DNA of 35,642 nt from Chloroflexota bacterium (GTDB lineage Bacteria; Chloroflexota; Anaerolineae; Aggregatilineales; Phototrophicaceae), in the NCBI GenBank assembly GCA_011523735.1, contig WTGB01000001.1, positions 1 to 35,642 of the forward strand, read 5' to 3'. The position numbers were made by a program, and so were the translations under genes. Positions 23,789 to 31,540 of this stretch are shown one piece after another. The notes beneath the pieces are model-generated. The model did no database searches and was not told the origin of the DNA. It saw only the letters and a list, made by a program, of their open reading frames with translations. The first letter of the stretch is position 1. The number at the start of each line of letters is the position of its first letter.

Positions 23789-23815
23789 AGCAGCCAGACG
23801 CCATGAGAAAATAGT

Positions 23816-24916
23816 CTAAAACACGATCACGCCGCGCGCCACGCCACCCGTCAGCATAGACGCGTAAGCCTCGTTGATCTCGTCCAGCCGATAGCGCTGC
23901 GTGACCAGTTCCTCCAGCTTGAGCTTGCCCGCTTGGTACAGATCCAGAAACAGGTGGAAATCCCGCGTCGGATTGACCGAGCCGTAGGCGCTGCCGCGGA
24001 TCTTGCGTTCGCTAACGGTGATGACCTGACCGAGAATAGTCGTCCCGGCATCTTGCGGCGTGATGCCCACGAGGGTGACGATGCCGCCAGGGCGCACGGC
24101 TGCGATGGCGGTCTCCTGCAAGGCGGGGATGCCGACTGATTCAAAGCAGTGGTCAGCACCGCGACCCTCACTGAGTTTCTGTATCTCCGCGACCACGGAA
24201 TCATCGGACATCAGGCAGTGCGTCGCGCCGAAGTCACGGGCGATCTCCATTTTATTGCTGTTGGCGTCGACGGCGATGATGGGATCAGCGCCGCACAATG
24301 CCGCGCCCTGAATGATATTGAGGCCGACGCCGCCCGCGCCGAAGACAGCGACGCTTTGCCCCGGGCGCACTTCGGCGGTATAGATCGCCGCGCCGACGCC
24401 GGTGGAGACCGCGCAGCCCACCAAAGCGGCGACCGCCAGCGGGACATCCTTGCGAATTGGCACGACGCTTTCTTGACGGACCACGGCGTATTCGGCGAAT
24501 GTGCCAAGCCCGCCGAGGATGTAGACGCGTTCGCCGCGCCAACGCATGCGCGCCGTGCCATCGCTCATCAAGCCCGCGTTGATTTCAGCGGCGTGAGCGT
24601 CGCAAATGGCGGGTTGGTCCTGCTGGCAATAGAAGCATTCGCCGCAGCAAGCTTTCCAACTGAGTGTCACATGGTCGCCCGGCTTCACGCGCTTCACGCC
24701 AGCGCCGACCGCCTCGATGATGCCGGAACCTTCGTGCCCCAGAATTATCGGCGCGGGAAAAGGCGCCTTGCCCGCGACCAGATGCCAGTCGCTGTGGCAG
24801 ATACCGGCCGCCGCCATCTTGACCAGCACTTCGCCAGCTTTGGGCGGGTCAATGTCTATCGTTTCGATTTTAAAGGGGCTATGGGCTTCGGTCAGCATTG
24901 CGGCTTGCATTTGCAT
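23816..24916 (-). CDS. Zinc-dependent alcohol dehydrogenase (MDR family), copy 1
   Basis: This cytosolic zinc- and NAD(P)-dependent dehydrogenase of 366 residues oxidises a primary alcohol or reduces an aldehyde. It has the catalytic-zinc motifs GICHSDWH and GHEGSGIIEAVG with a third ligand in VGCAVSTGVGAA, the structural-zinc cluster CGECFYCQQDQPAIC (four Cys), and the Rossmann loop VFGAGGVGLN. The layout is that of class III/NDMA-dependent-like MDR dehydrogenases. The ATG at 24916 follows AAGGAAA; the longer frame to 24967 runs into a palindromic repeat. It is 62 bases after a close paralogue on the same strand, so the pair may be one transcript. Substrate unknown. Confidence 0.9.
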   Translation of the reverse strand: MQMQAAMLTEAHSPFKIETIDIDPPKAGEVLVKMAAAGICHSDWHLVAGKAPFPAPIILGHEGSGIIEAVGAGVKRVKPGDHVTLSWKACCGECFYCQQDQPAICDAHAAEINAGLMSDGTARMRWRGERVYILGGLGTFAEYAVVRQESVVPIRKDVPLAVAALVGCAVSTGVGAAIYTAEVRPGQSVAVFGAGGVGLNIIQGAALCGADPIIAVDANSNKMEIARDFGATHCLMSDDSVVAEIQKLSEGRGADHCFESVGIPALQETAIAAVRPGGIVTLVGITPQDAGTTILGQVITVSERKIRGSAYGSVNPTRDFHLFLDLYQAGKLKLEELVTQRYRLDEINEAYASMLTGGVARGVIVF

Positions 24917-24936
24917 GAGGATTTCCTTTTTCTGTT

Positions 24937-24961
24937 GGGCGACCCACCGGGTCGCCCCTAC
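24937..24961. repeat. Palindromic repeat family B, copy 2
   Basis: GGGCGACCC and GGGTCGCCC form a perfect nine-base stem around ACC, followed by CTAC. It lies in the 62-base spacer between the two dehydrogenase genes, just before the ribosome site of the second, so as mRNA it could affect stability or relative expression. Confidence 0.7.
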
Positions 24962-24978
24962 GCACATGGCGTTGAAAG

Positions 24979-26079
24979 TTAAAAGACGATGATGCCGCGG
25001 GCGACTTCGCCGGTGAGCATATCTTGGTAAGCTTCGTTGATCTCGTCTAGGCGGTAGCGGCGCGTCACCAGTTCATCCAGCTTGAGCTTGCCGTTGCGAT
25101 ATAGATCCAGGAACATCGGGAAGTCCCGCTGAGGCAACACCGACCCGTAGAAGCTGCCGCGGATGACCTTTTCCGTGCGGGTGATGACGGAGCCGGGCAG
25201 GTTCGTGCCGCTGCCCAAAGGCGTCAAGCCGACGAGGGTCAGCGTACCGCCCGGGCGCGTCGCTTCAAAGGCTGTTTCCTGCAGGACCTGCAAGCCCACC
25301 GATTCAAAGACATGATCCGCGCCGCGGCTATGTGTTAGCGCCTGGATCTGCGCGACTGTCGTGTCATCCGAGTACAGGGTATGGGTAGCGCCAAATTCGC
25401 GGGCAATCTCCATTTTCGTGCTGTTGGTATCGACGGCGATGATCGGGTCGGCGCCACACATAGCGGCGCCCATGATGATATTCAGGCCGACGCCGCCGGC
25501 GCCATAGACGGCGACGCTTTCGCCCGGGCGGACATCGGCGGTGTATATCGCCGCGCCCACGCCGGTGGAGACGGCGCAGCCCACCAGCGCAGCCACCTCC
25601 AGCGGCACATCGCGACGGACGCGTACACAAGCTTCTTCGGGTATGACGACGTATTCGGCGAAACAGCCGAGGCCCGTCATGATGTGTATTGGCTCGCCAT
25701 TTAGGGACACGCGGCTGGTGCCATCGATCTGCAAGCCCGAGCGCAGCACCGGCGTATAGACTTCGCAGAGGTTGGGTTTATCGCGCTGGCAATAGTAGCA
25801 GTCGCCGCAATTGGCGCGAAAACTGAGAGTAGCGTGATCGCCGGGTTGCACCCGCGTGACACCATCGCCCACGGCTTCCACAATGCCGGCGCCTTCATGG
25901 CCGCAGATGATCGGCAGGGGGAAGTAGGACAAGCCTTCCACCACATGCCAGTCGCTGTGGCAAACGCCGCTGGCCGCCATCTTGACCAGAACCTCGCCGG
26001 CTTTCGGCGGCTGCAAGTCGACCGTTTCGATTTGGAATGGCGTGTTGAATTCTTTGAGTAGAGCGGCTTTCATCTTCAT
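24979..26079 (-). CDS. Zinc-dependent alcohol dehydrogenase (MDR family), copy 2
   Basis: This paralogue of the neighbouring dehydrogenase has the same length (366) and matching motifs throughout: GVCHSDWH, GHEGAGIVEAVGDGV, CGDCYYCQRDKPNLC for the structural zinc, VGCAVSTGVGAAIYTADV, VYGAGGVGLNI, and the C-terminal RYRLDEINEAY. The start is set at 26079 because AGGA precedes it and the MKMKAALLKEF opening matches the family; about 59 residues upstream in frame are not conserved. Differences between the copies lie mostly around the substrate pocket and surface, so distinct alcohols are possible. It is probably the first gene of the pair. Confidence 0.9.
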   Translation of the reverse strand: MKMKAALLKEFNTPFQIETVDLQPPKAGEVLVKMAASGVCHSDWHVVEGLSYFPLPIICGHEGAGIVEAVGDGVTRVQPGDHATLSFRANCGDCYYCQRDKPNLCEVYTPVLRSGLQIDGTSRVSLNGEPIHIMTGLGCFAEYVVIPEEACVRVRRDVPLEVAALVGCAVSTGVGAAIYTADVRPGESVAVYGAGGVGLNIIMGAAMCGADPIIAVDTNSTKMEIAREFGATHTLYSDDTTVAQIQALTHSRGADHVFESVGLQVLQETAFEATRPGGTLTLVGLTPLGSGTNLPGSVITRTEKVIRGSFYGSVLPQRDFPMFLDLYRNGKLKLDELVTRRYRLDEINEAYQDMLTGEVARGIIVF

Positions 26080-26230
26080 ACCGTTGTCCTTTCGGTCCTG
26101 GCCGGTGCGGGATCTTATGAAGTGGAATGCCCGATTGTAGTCCAGCCGGTGCGCATTCCGCCACAACCTCGATTCAGCGGTGGGCGAGGGCGTGCCACTG
26201 GCTCGTCCGTACGAACCTGATTTTTCTAAC

Positions 26231-26281
26231 GGGCGACTTAAGGGGCGCGTGGACACTCACAAGACCGTCAGTCGCCCCTAC
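26231..26281. repeat. Palindromic repeat family B, copy 3 (long loop)
   Basis: GGGCGACT and AGTCGCCC are complementary and separated by 31 bases; the unit ends in CCTAC as in the other copies. The stem carries T/A in place of the C/G of copies 2 and 4, on both arms, so pairing is kept. Confidence 0.55.
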
Positions 26282-26315
26282 CGCGCCTTTCTCGGCGAAT
26301 TTGATGGTGATCGGC

Positions 26316-26339
26316 GGGCGACCCAAGGGTCGCCCCTAC
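26316..26339. repeat. Palindromic repeat family B, copy 4
   Basis: GGGCGACCC, AA, GGGTCGCCC: a perfect nine-base stem, followed by CTAC. It is nearly identical to copy 2 (24937-24961) with a different loop. Confidence 0.7.
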
Positions 26340-26452
26340 AATTCTCGCCATGAGTGCGGATGATATCCAGCCGCAGCCAGAAGCCTCTTTCCGCAATGCC
26401 CTGCCCCAGCCTATAATTGCAGGCCGACATAAACCGATAGCGGGATACAACC

Positions 26453-26929
26453 ATGAACGCACAGATCAAAGAATTTTGGGATTTGAACCGCATGTACACG
26501 CCCTTGCGCGACGAATTGCTGGAAGCGATCACTGACGAAGATCTCGCCTTCACGCCGGGCGGCGGCAATCCCACTCTGGGTGAACTCTGCCGCGAGCTCG
26601 GCGAGACCCAATACGCCTACGCGCAATCCTTCAAGACCTTCCAGGTCGACTTTAGTTACCGTACAAACGACGACGCCTATCTGACCAGCATCGCCAAGCT
26701 GAAGACCTGGTACAAGCAGCTTGATGCCGAGCTGGAAGCGGCGCTCGAAGCGGTGACCGATGAGGATGTCGCGGAGAAACAGATGGACCGCGGCGGCTAT
26801 ATGGTGCCAGTACATATCAGCCTGGATATCTTGCGGGAAGCGCTGCTGATCTTCTACGGCAAGGTCAGCGTCTACGCCAAGGCGATGGACAAGCCCTTGA
26901 CGCAGATGTGGCGGGACTGGATCGCCTAA
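26453..26929 (+). CDS. DinB-superfamily-like protein without the His triad
   Basis: The 158-residue protein has the four-helix pattern of DinB/DfsB-type proteins: LNRMYTPLRDELLEAITDEDLAFTPGGGNPTLGELCRELGETQYAYAQSF covers helices one and two, and LDAELEAALEAVTDEDV and LDILREALLIFYGKVSVYAKAM follow. The expected metal ligands are not there: the helix-two position reads LCRELGETQ where the family usually has His, and the C-terminal helix has no HxxxH. It may be a non-metal relative with a structural role. It lies alone, 97 bases before the molybdenum maturation genes. Fold call moderate; role unknown. Confidence 0.7.
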   Translation: MNAQIKEFWDLNRMYTPLRDELLEAITDEDLAFTPGGGNPTLGELCRELGETQYAYAQSFKTFQVDFSYRTNDDAYLTSIAKLKTWYKQLDAELEAALEAVTDEDVAEKQMDRGGYMVPVHISLDILREALLIFYGKVSVYAKAMDKPLTQMWRDWIA

Positions 26930-27026
26930 CGTGGCGGCGCGGTGATCGCACATGTAAGCCACCCTGCGATTCTCCCGCGCCATGCGCTAGAATACGGCTC
27001 ATTATTGACAAGACAATTGGGATGCG

Positions 27027-27965
27027 ATGAACTCACGATACAACTCGGTTGACGAGCTTCAGTTGGCTCTGGGCGAGCAGGATTATATCGCCGAGCGCGG
27101 TTTGACGGTAGCGATTTATCTGGCGCTGAAGACGGGCAAGCCGCTCTTCCTCGAAGGCGATGCCGGCGTCGGCAAGACGGAAATCGCCAAGGTGCTGGCG
27201 GCGCTGCTGGAGACGCAACTGATCCGCATGCAGTGTTACGAAGGCTTGGATGTCAACACGGCGGTTTATGAGTGGAATTATGCCGGGCAGATCTTGCATC
27301 TGCGCCTGATGGAGGGGGCGCGTAGACACAGCCCCGACAGCGAAGACATGTCGCGAGAAGCGATGGAAGACGAGCTCTTCTCCCAACGCTTCTTGCTGAA
27401 ACGGCCGCTGCTGCAAGCGATAGAGCAGAGCCAGGATGGCAGCGCGCCTGTCCTTCTGATTGATGAATTGGACCGCTCCGATGAAGAATTCGAAGCGTTC
27501 TTGCTCGAGTTGCTTTCCGATTTTCAGATTACGATACCGGAGCTGGGCACGATCGCGGCAAACGTGCCGCCGGTGGTGGTGGTGACATCCAATCGCACGC
27601 GCGAGATACATGATGCGCTGAAGCGGCGCTGCCTCTACTACTGGATCGACTATCCGCATTTTCGCAAGGAGTTAAATATTGTCGAGCGCAAGGCGCCCGA
27701 TGTGCCGCCGATGCTGGCGCGGCAGATTACAGCCTTCATTCAGGACATGCGCTCGATGGAGCTATTCAAACGTCCGGGCATCGCCGAGACGCTGGATTGG
27801 ACCGCCGCATTGATCGCGCTGGACCAGAACGAGCTTTCGCTGGAGACGGTGCAAGACACGCTGGGTGTGATCCTCAAGTATCAGGACGATGTGGAAATGC
27901 TGGATGCGACGACGATCCAAAACATGATCGAACGCGCCAAAGTCGAAGCGCAGCGGGCGGGCTAA
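27027..27965 (+). CDS. MoxR-family AAA+ ATPase, CoxD-like
   Basis: In carboxydotrophs CoxD is the membrane-bound MoxR-type ATPase needed to build the CuSMo centre of CO dehydrogenase. This 312-residue protein has Walker A GDAGVGKT (44-51), Walker B VLLIDE (142-147), the sensor-1 region VVVTSNRTREIHDALKRRCLYYWIDYP, and a C-terminal lid domain. LKRRCLYYWIDYP is very typical of the CoxD branch. It is directly followed by VWA, XdhC, molybdopterin-binding and MocA-like genes, the usual partners. A palindrome-rich spacer of 205 bases separates it from the VWA gene. Confidence 0.9.
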   Translation: MNSRYNSVDELQLALGEQDYIAERGLTVAIYLALKTGKPLFLEGDAGVGKTEIAKVLAALLETQLIRMQCYEGLDVNTAVYEWNYAGQILHLRLMEGARRHSPDSEDMSREAMEDELFSQRFLLKRPLLQAIEQSQDGSAPVLLIDELDRSDEEFEAFLLELLSDFQITIPELGTIAANVPPVVVVTSNRTREIHDALKRRCLYYWIDYPHFRKELNIVERKAPDVPPMLARQITAFIQDMRSMELFKRPGIAETLDWTAALIALDQNELSLETVQDTLGVILKYQDDVEMLDATTIQNMIERAKVEAQRAG

Positions 27966-28026
27966 GCCCCTCATCCCCCAGCCCCTTTTCTCGCCATCTC
28001 TATGGCGAGCATCACAAGGGGAGAAG
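27965..28026. repeat. Hairpin repeat family A, copy 2
   Basis: CCCCCAGCCCC is followed by a perfect eight-base stem CTCGCCAT / ATGGCGAG around CTCT (27990-28009). CCCCTT (27982-27987) pairs with AAGGGG (28016-28021) as an outer stem. It begins right at the stop codon of the MoxR gene and could serve as its transcript-end structure. Confidence 0.7.
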
Positions 28027-28170
28027 GGGAGCAAGACGGAGTGCAGTAGGAAGAAATGCCGGAATCTCGCCTGGAGACAAGACTCGAGAATCGAGTTCGT
28101 AGCCGTCGCGTAGACTTAAAGTCCCTCTCTCATTTTGGGGGAGGGACTTAGGGTGAGGGCTTGACACGCC
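27966..28170. other. Palindrome-packed spacer between coxD-like and coxE-like genes
   Basis: Three stem-loops lie in 205 bases: family A copy 2 (27965-28026), ACTCGA-GAA-TCGAGT (28082-28096) and AAGTCCCTC / GAGGGACTT (28119-28149). The only purine-rich stretch before the GTG start at 28171 (GGGTGAGGG, 28151-28159) belongs to the last repeat, so the repeat may supply the ribosome site. Confidence 0.6.
28119..28149. repeat. GAGGGACTT stem-loop repeat
   Basis: AAGTCCCTC (28119-28127) and GAGGGACTT (28141-28149) form a nine-base stem with a 13-base loop, followed by AGGGTGAGGG. The C-rich complement (CCCTCACCCTAAGTCCCTC) is a type of dispersed repeat I associate with Chloroflexota and Cyanobacteria genomes. 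Confidence 0.55.
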
Positions 28171-29415
28171 GTGTCCAACGATCCGCCAATTAACAGCCTT
28201 TTCCTCGGACCGGCTGACGCTCCCTATGACTATCATGGCGGCAAGCTGACGCACAACCTGATTCTCTTCGGGCGGGTCTGCCGGGCGCTGGGCATGAATG
28301 TGACGCCGAACCGCATGATGGAGGTGGGGCGGGCGCTGGCGCATATTCGGCTTGGGCGGAAGCAGGACTTCTACTACACCTTGCGGGCGCATTTGGTATC
28401 GCATCCCAAGGAACTTGACTACTTCGATGAAGCCTTCGATCTCTTCTGGCGGCGACCATCGGATGGCTTCACGACTTTGAATCTGCAATCACTGGGCGAG
28501 GAGCGGCGCAAAAAGAGAACACAGTTCCTGCCGCCGCTGAATGCCAGCCCGAGCGAAAACGGCGCCGGTGCCGAAGAGTTGGATTCCAGCATGATCGCGC
28601 TGGTGCCGACCTATAGCCGGCAAGAGCGCCTGCGCAACAAGGACTTCGCCGATATGACCGCTGAGGAACTGGAAATGGCGAAGCGCATGATCGCCAAGAT
28701 GCCGGATTCGCTGGGCATGCGCCGGACGCGCCGCTTCGAAAATGGCAAGGGGCGTCAGATCAATATGCGCCGCCTGATGAAAGATATGATCCGCAAGCAG
28801 GGCGATGTGACGCGCTTGCCGACGCACCGCCGCAAGGAGAAGCCTCGCCCGGTCGTGCTGCTCTGTGATATCAGCGGCAGCATGGAGCGCTACACCCGCA
28901 TCTTGCTGCACTTCATGCACACCTTGGCCGGCTCGCTTTATCAGGTCGAGTCCTTCGTCTACAGTACCGACATCACCCGAATCACGCGGCAGATCCGGCA
29001 GAAGAATGTGGATGACGCGCTGGAGGATATTGGACAGACGGTTTTGCAATGGGGAGGCGGCACGATGACGGGCGAGTGCCTGCATCGCTTCAATTGGGTC
29101 TGGTCGCGGCGCGTGCTTGGGCGGGGCGCCATCGTCATCTTGATCACAGACGGCTGGGATCGGGGCGATATCCCCCTGCTTCATCGGGAAATGGCGCGGC
29201 TGCGGCTGGCTTGCAAACGGCTTATCTGGCTGAATCCCTTGCTGGATGTGCCCGAGTACGAGCCACTGACGCGAGGCGCGCAAGCCCTGCTGCCTTATGT
29301 GCAGGATTTTCTGCCCATCACCAATCTGGCGAATCTGGAAGGTATCGTCAAAGCGCTGCAGAACCTCAACGGGCGGTCGAGCGCCGATGCCTATCGCAAG
29401 CGCTATCTGGCATAG
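28171..29415 (+). CDS. VWA-domain protein, CoxE-like
   Basis: CoxE-type VWA proteins act with CoxD in inserting sulfur and copper into the molybdenum centre of CO dehydrogenase-like enzymes. The 414 residues start with an N-terminal helical domain (LTHNLILFGRVCRALGMNVTP at 26-46, then the FYYTLRAHLVS and YFDEAFDLFWRR segments) found in the family, a charged linker, and a VWA domain from about 225 with the MIDAS motif D233-I-S235-G-S237, followed by GGGTMTGECL and ITDGWDRGD. The start is the GTG at 28171. Eleven bases separate it from the XdhC gene, so they form one operon. Confidence 0.9.
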   Translation: MSNDPPINSLFLGPADAPYDYHGGKLTHNLILFGRVCRALGMNVTPNRMMEVGRALAHIRLGRKQDFYYTLRAHLVSHPKELDYFDEAFDLFWRRPSDGFTTLNLQSLGEERRKKRTQFLPPLNASPSENGAGAEELDSSMIALVPTYSRQERLRNKDFADMTAEELEMAKRMIAKMPDSLGMRRTRRFENGKGRQINMRRLMKDMIRKQGDVTRLPTHRRKEKPRPVVLLCDISGSMERYTRILLHFMHTLAGSLYQVESFVYSTDITRITRQIRQKNVDDALEDIGQTVLQWGGGTMTGECLHRFNWVWSRRVLGRGAIVILITDGWDRGDIPLLHREMARLRLACKRLIWLNPLLDVPEYEPLTRGAQALLPYVQDFLPITNLANLEGIVKALQNLNGRSSADAYRKRYLA

Positions 29416-29425
29416 AGGAGGCACG

Positions 29426-30457
29426 ATGTTAGACATCCTCGATACGATGAATCGCTGGCTGGCGGAAGAGCGCTCGGTAGCGCTGGCTACAGTGGTCAGG
29501 ACCTGGGGTTCAGCGCCACGCCGCGAAGGCTCGAAGATGGGCATTGCAGAAGACATGTCCATGATCGGTTCAGTGAGCGGGGGCTGCGTCGAAGGCGCCG
29601 TCGTGGAAGAGGCGCTGGCCGGCTTGAAAGAGGGTAAAGCGCGCCTGCTGAAATTCGGCGTCGCCGACGACTTGGCTTGGGAGGTGGGCTTGACCTGCGG
29701 CGGCCGCATCGAAGTTTTCGTCGAGCCACTGGATTCGCTCTGGTGGGATGCGCTGGCTGAGCTGGCGGAAAACGATCACTTCGGCGCGACTGTTACAATC
29801 GTGGATGGTGTGCTTATTGGCGAAAAAGTGCTGTTTGACGCGACGGGCGATGTCCTTTATCGGACTGGCGCTCTGGACGAAAACATGCTTCGGGACATGA
29901 AGGCGATCGTAGCAACTAGCAGCAAGAGCGGCATCGTCGATATGGGCGAGACGCGCGTCATGGTCGATATGCAAGTGGAACGTCCGCACCTGATTTTGAT
30001 CGGCGGCGTTCATGTCTCGATACCGCTGGAGGCGATGGCGAGGCAGGTTGGCTTTCGCGTCTCGATAGTGGATCCGCGGTCGGCTTTCGCCTCGCGCGAG
30101 CGCTTCCCCGATGTGGCGAATATCCTGCACAGCTACCCGGACAAAGCCTTGCCGCAACTGGGCCTGGATCGCAGCACTTATCTCGCCGTATTGACGCATG
30201 ACCCGAAGATTGACGACAAAGCGCTGATCACGGCTTTGCCAGCGAATATCCCCTATATCGGCGTCTTGAGCAGCGGGCGGACGCATCGGCAGCGGGTGGC
30301 GCGGCTGAAAGAAGCGGGCATGAGCGACGAACTCATCGCGCAGATCCGTACACCGATCGGCATTGAAATCGGCGCGAGCACACCGGAGGAGATCGCCGTC
30401 TGCATCCTGGCTGAGATCATCGCCGTGCGCAACGGGGTCAGAAATGAAGTTCGGTGA
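29426..30457 (+). CDS. XdhC/CoxF-family molybdenum cofactor chaperone
   Basis: XdhC binds the molybdenum cofactor, promotes its sulfuration and hands it to xanthine-dehydrogenase-type apoenzymes; CoxF is the related protein in cox clusters. The 343 residues have the N-terminal XdhC/CoxI domain (ALATVVRTWGSAPRREGSKM and IGSVSGGCVEG, 48-57, with C54) and the C-terminal Rossmann-like domain with LILIGGVHVSIPLEAMARQVGF. PYIGVLSSGRTHRQRVARLKEAG and RTPIGIEIGASTPEEIAVCILAEIIA are signature blocks. GAGGAGG seven bases before the ATG at 29426 fixes the start. It overlaps the next gene by 14 bases. Confidence 0.92.
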   Translation: MLDILDTMNRWLAEERSVALATVVRTWGSAPRREGSKMGIAEDMSMIGSVSGGCVEGAVVEEALAGLKEGKARLLKFGVADDLAWEVGLTCGGRIEVFVEPLDSLWWDALAELAENDHFGATVTIVDGVLIGEKVLFDATGDVLYRTGALDENMLRDMKAIVATSSKSGIVDMGETRVMVDMQVERPHLILIGGVHVSIPLEAMARQVGFRVSIVDPRSAFASRERFPDVANILHSYPDKALPQLGLDRSTYLAVLTHDPKIDDKALITALPANIPYIGVLSSGRTHRQRVARLKEAGMSDELIAQIRTPIGIEIGASTPEEIAVCILAEIIAVRNGVRNEVR

Positions 30458-31538
30458 GGTCGGGCTGGAGGAGGCGGTCGGCGGCATCCTGGCCCACAAG
30501 CTCTATGATGACGCTGGCAAGCTGGTCTTCAACAAAGGGCATGTCATAACCGAGGCCGACCTCGCCAGATTGCGGGAGCTAGATCGATCGCGCATAACCG
30601 TCACCCAATTGAGCGGAGCCGACCTGCATGAAGATGCGGCCGCAGCACGCATTGGCGCGGTCGTAGCTGGCAATAATGTAAGCATGCGCGCGCCCGGCGT
30701 CGGCCGAGCCAACCTTACTGCGGCTGAACGCGGTGTCTTGCACATCAACGTGCCAACGCTTGAACTGATCAACAATATCTACGATGGCATTACCATAGCG
30801 ACTCTGCGCGAATACAGCCTGGTCAATGCCGGCGAGATGGTGGCGCTGGTTAAGGTGGTGCCTTTTGGTGTGCCGGCGGCGCGCGTGGTGGATGTGGAGC
30901 GTATCGCCGAAGCCGGCGCGAGTGTGCTGCAAGTGCGGACCCTGCTGGCAAAACGCGTCGCCCTCATCGTCTCCGGCACTGAGGCGACGCGGGGGCGTCT
31001 GCTCAAGAGTTTCCATGAGCCGGTGCGGCGGCGGATCGAGGGCTGGGGCAGTCAACTGCTCGAACCGACATACACCGCCCACAGGTCCGAAGCGATCGCC
31101 GAAGCCATCCAGGCGCATGCTGGCGCAGATCTGATCCTGGTCGCGAGCATTTCGGCGATCATCGACCGCGAAGATATTGTGCCCTCGGCGCTGTCCCGCG
31201 CGGGCGGCAGCATTACGCTGCACGGTGTGCCAGTCGATCCGGGCACTTTGCTGATGATGGGCTACCTGGATGATGTGCCGGTGGTGGGCGCGCCGGGCTG
31301 CGTCAAGTCGCCCAAGACCAATGTCATCGATTGGATTCTGCCGCGCCTGCTCACAGGCGAACGCTTGACCCGCGCCAACCTGGTGTCGATGGGGCATGGC
31401 GGCCTGCTCAAAGACATCGCCGAGCGTCCGATGCCGCGCAGCAAGACGCACCAACCCCACCCCCCAGCCCCTTCCCGCCATCTCTATGGCGCGCATCCGA
31501 CGCATCGGGGAGGGGGAGGCTCTGACACGGAAAGCTGA
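30444..31538 (+). CDS. Molybdopterin-binding (MoeA/MogA-like) protein
   Basis: This 364-residue protein belongs to the MoCF_biosynth-like group found beside xdhC and mocA in molybdenum-hydroxylase clusters. Features are an N-terminal segment (GGILAHKLYDDAGKLVFNKG, the AHxL motif seen in such proteins), a middle domain from about 167 (RVALIVSGTEATRGRLLKSF, then ALIVSGTE-like start of the MPT-binding fold), and ASISAIIDREDIVPSALSRAGG, GVPVDPGTLLMMGYL, VVGAPGCVKSP. It overlaps xdhC by 14 bases. The last 30 or so residues (QPHPPAPSRHLYG...GGGGSDTES) are translated from hairpin repeat family A, so the true domain ends near residue 332. Inferred role: cofactor adenylation or insertion. Confidence 0.85.
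   Translation: MKFGEVGLEEAVGGILAHKLYDDAGKLVFNKGHVITEADLARLRELDRSRITVTQLSGADLHEDAAAARIGAVVAGNNVSMRAPGVGRANLTAAERGVLHINVPTLELINNIYDGITIATLREYSLVNAGEMVALVKVVPFGVPAARVVDVERIAEAGASVLQVRTLLAKRVALIVSGTEATRGRLLKSFHEPVRRRIEGWGSQLLEPTYTAHRSEAIAEAIQAHAGADLILVASISAIIDREDIVPSALSRAGGSITLHGVPVDPGTLLMMGYLDDVPVVGAPGCVKSPKTNVIDWILPRLLTGERLTRANLVSMGHGGLLKDIAERPMPRSKTHQPHPPAPSRHLYGAHPTHRGGGGSDTES
31455..31519. repeat. Hairpin repeat family A, copy 3, inside a coding end
   Basis: CCCCCCAGCCCC is followed by CGCCAT-CTCT-ATGGCG (31476-31491), GCGCATCCG and a purine-rich arm (GGGGAGGGGGAGG). It forms the 3' end of the molybdopterin-binding gene and ends about 20 bases before the GTG of the next gene, for which its GA-rich arm is the only purine-rich upstream stretch. 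Confidence 0.7.
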
Positions 31539-31540
31539 TC

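Larger units (their letters stand above)
26080..26452. other. 373-bp intergenic region with two palindromic repeats
   Basis: No gene is supported here. The region separates the dehydrogenase pair (minus) from the DinB-like gene (plus) and holds two units of repeat family B at 26231-26281 and 26316-26339. Promoters for both sides are expected, but no clear -35/-10 pair stood out. Confidence 0.5.

Noticed and set aside
28489..29709. 406-residue minus-strand open frame
   Set aside because: It lies antisense across the VWA and XdhC genes, both with clear motifs.
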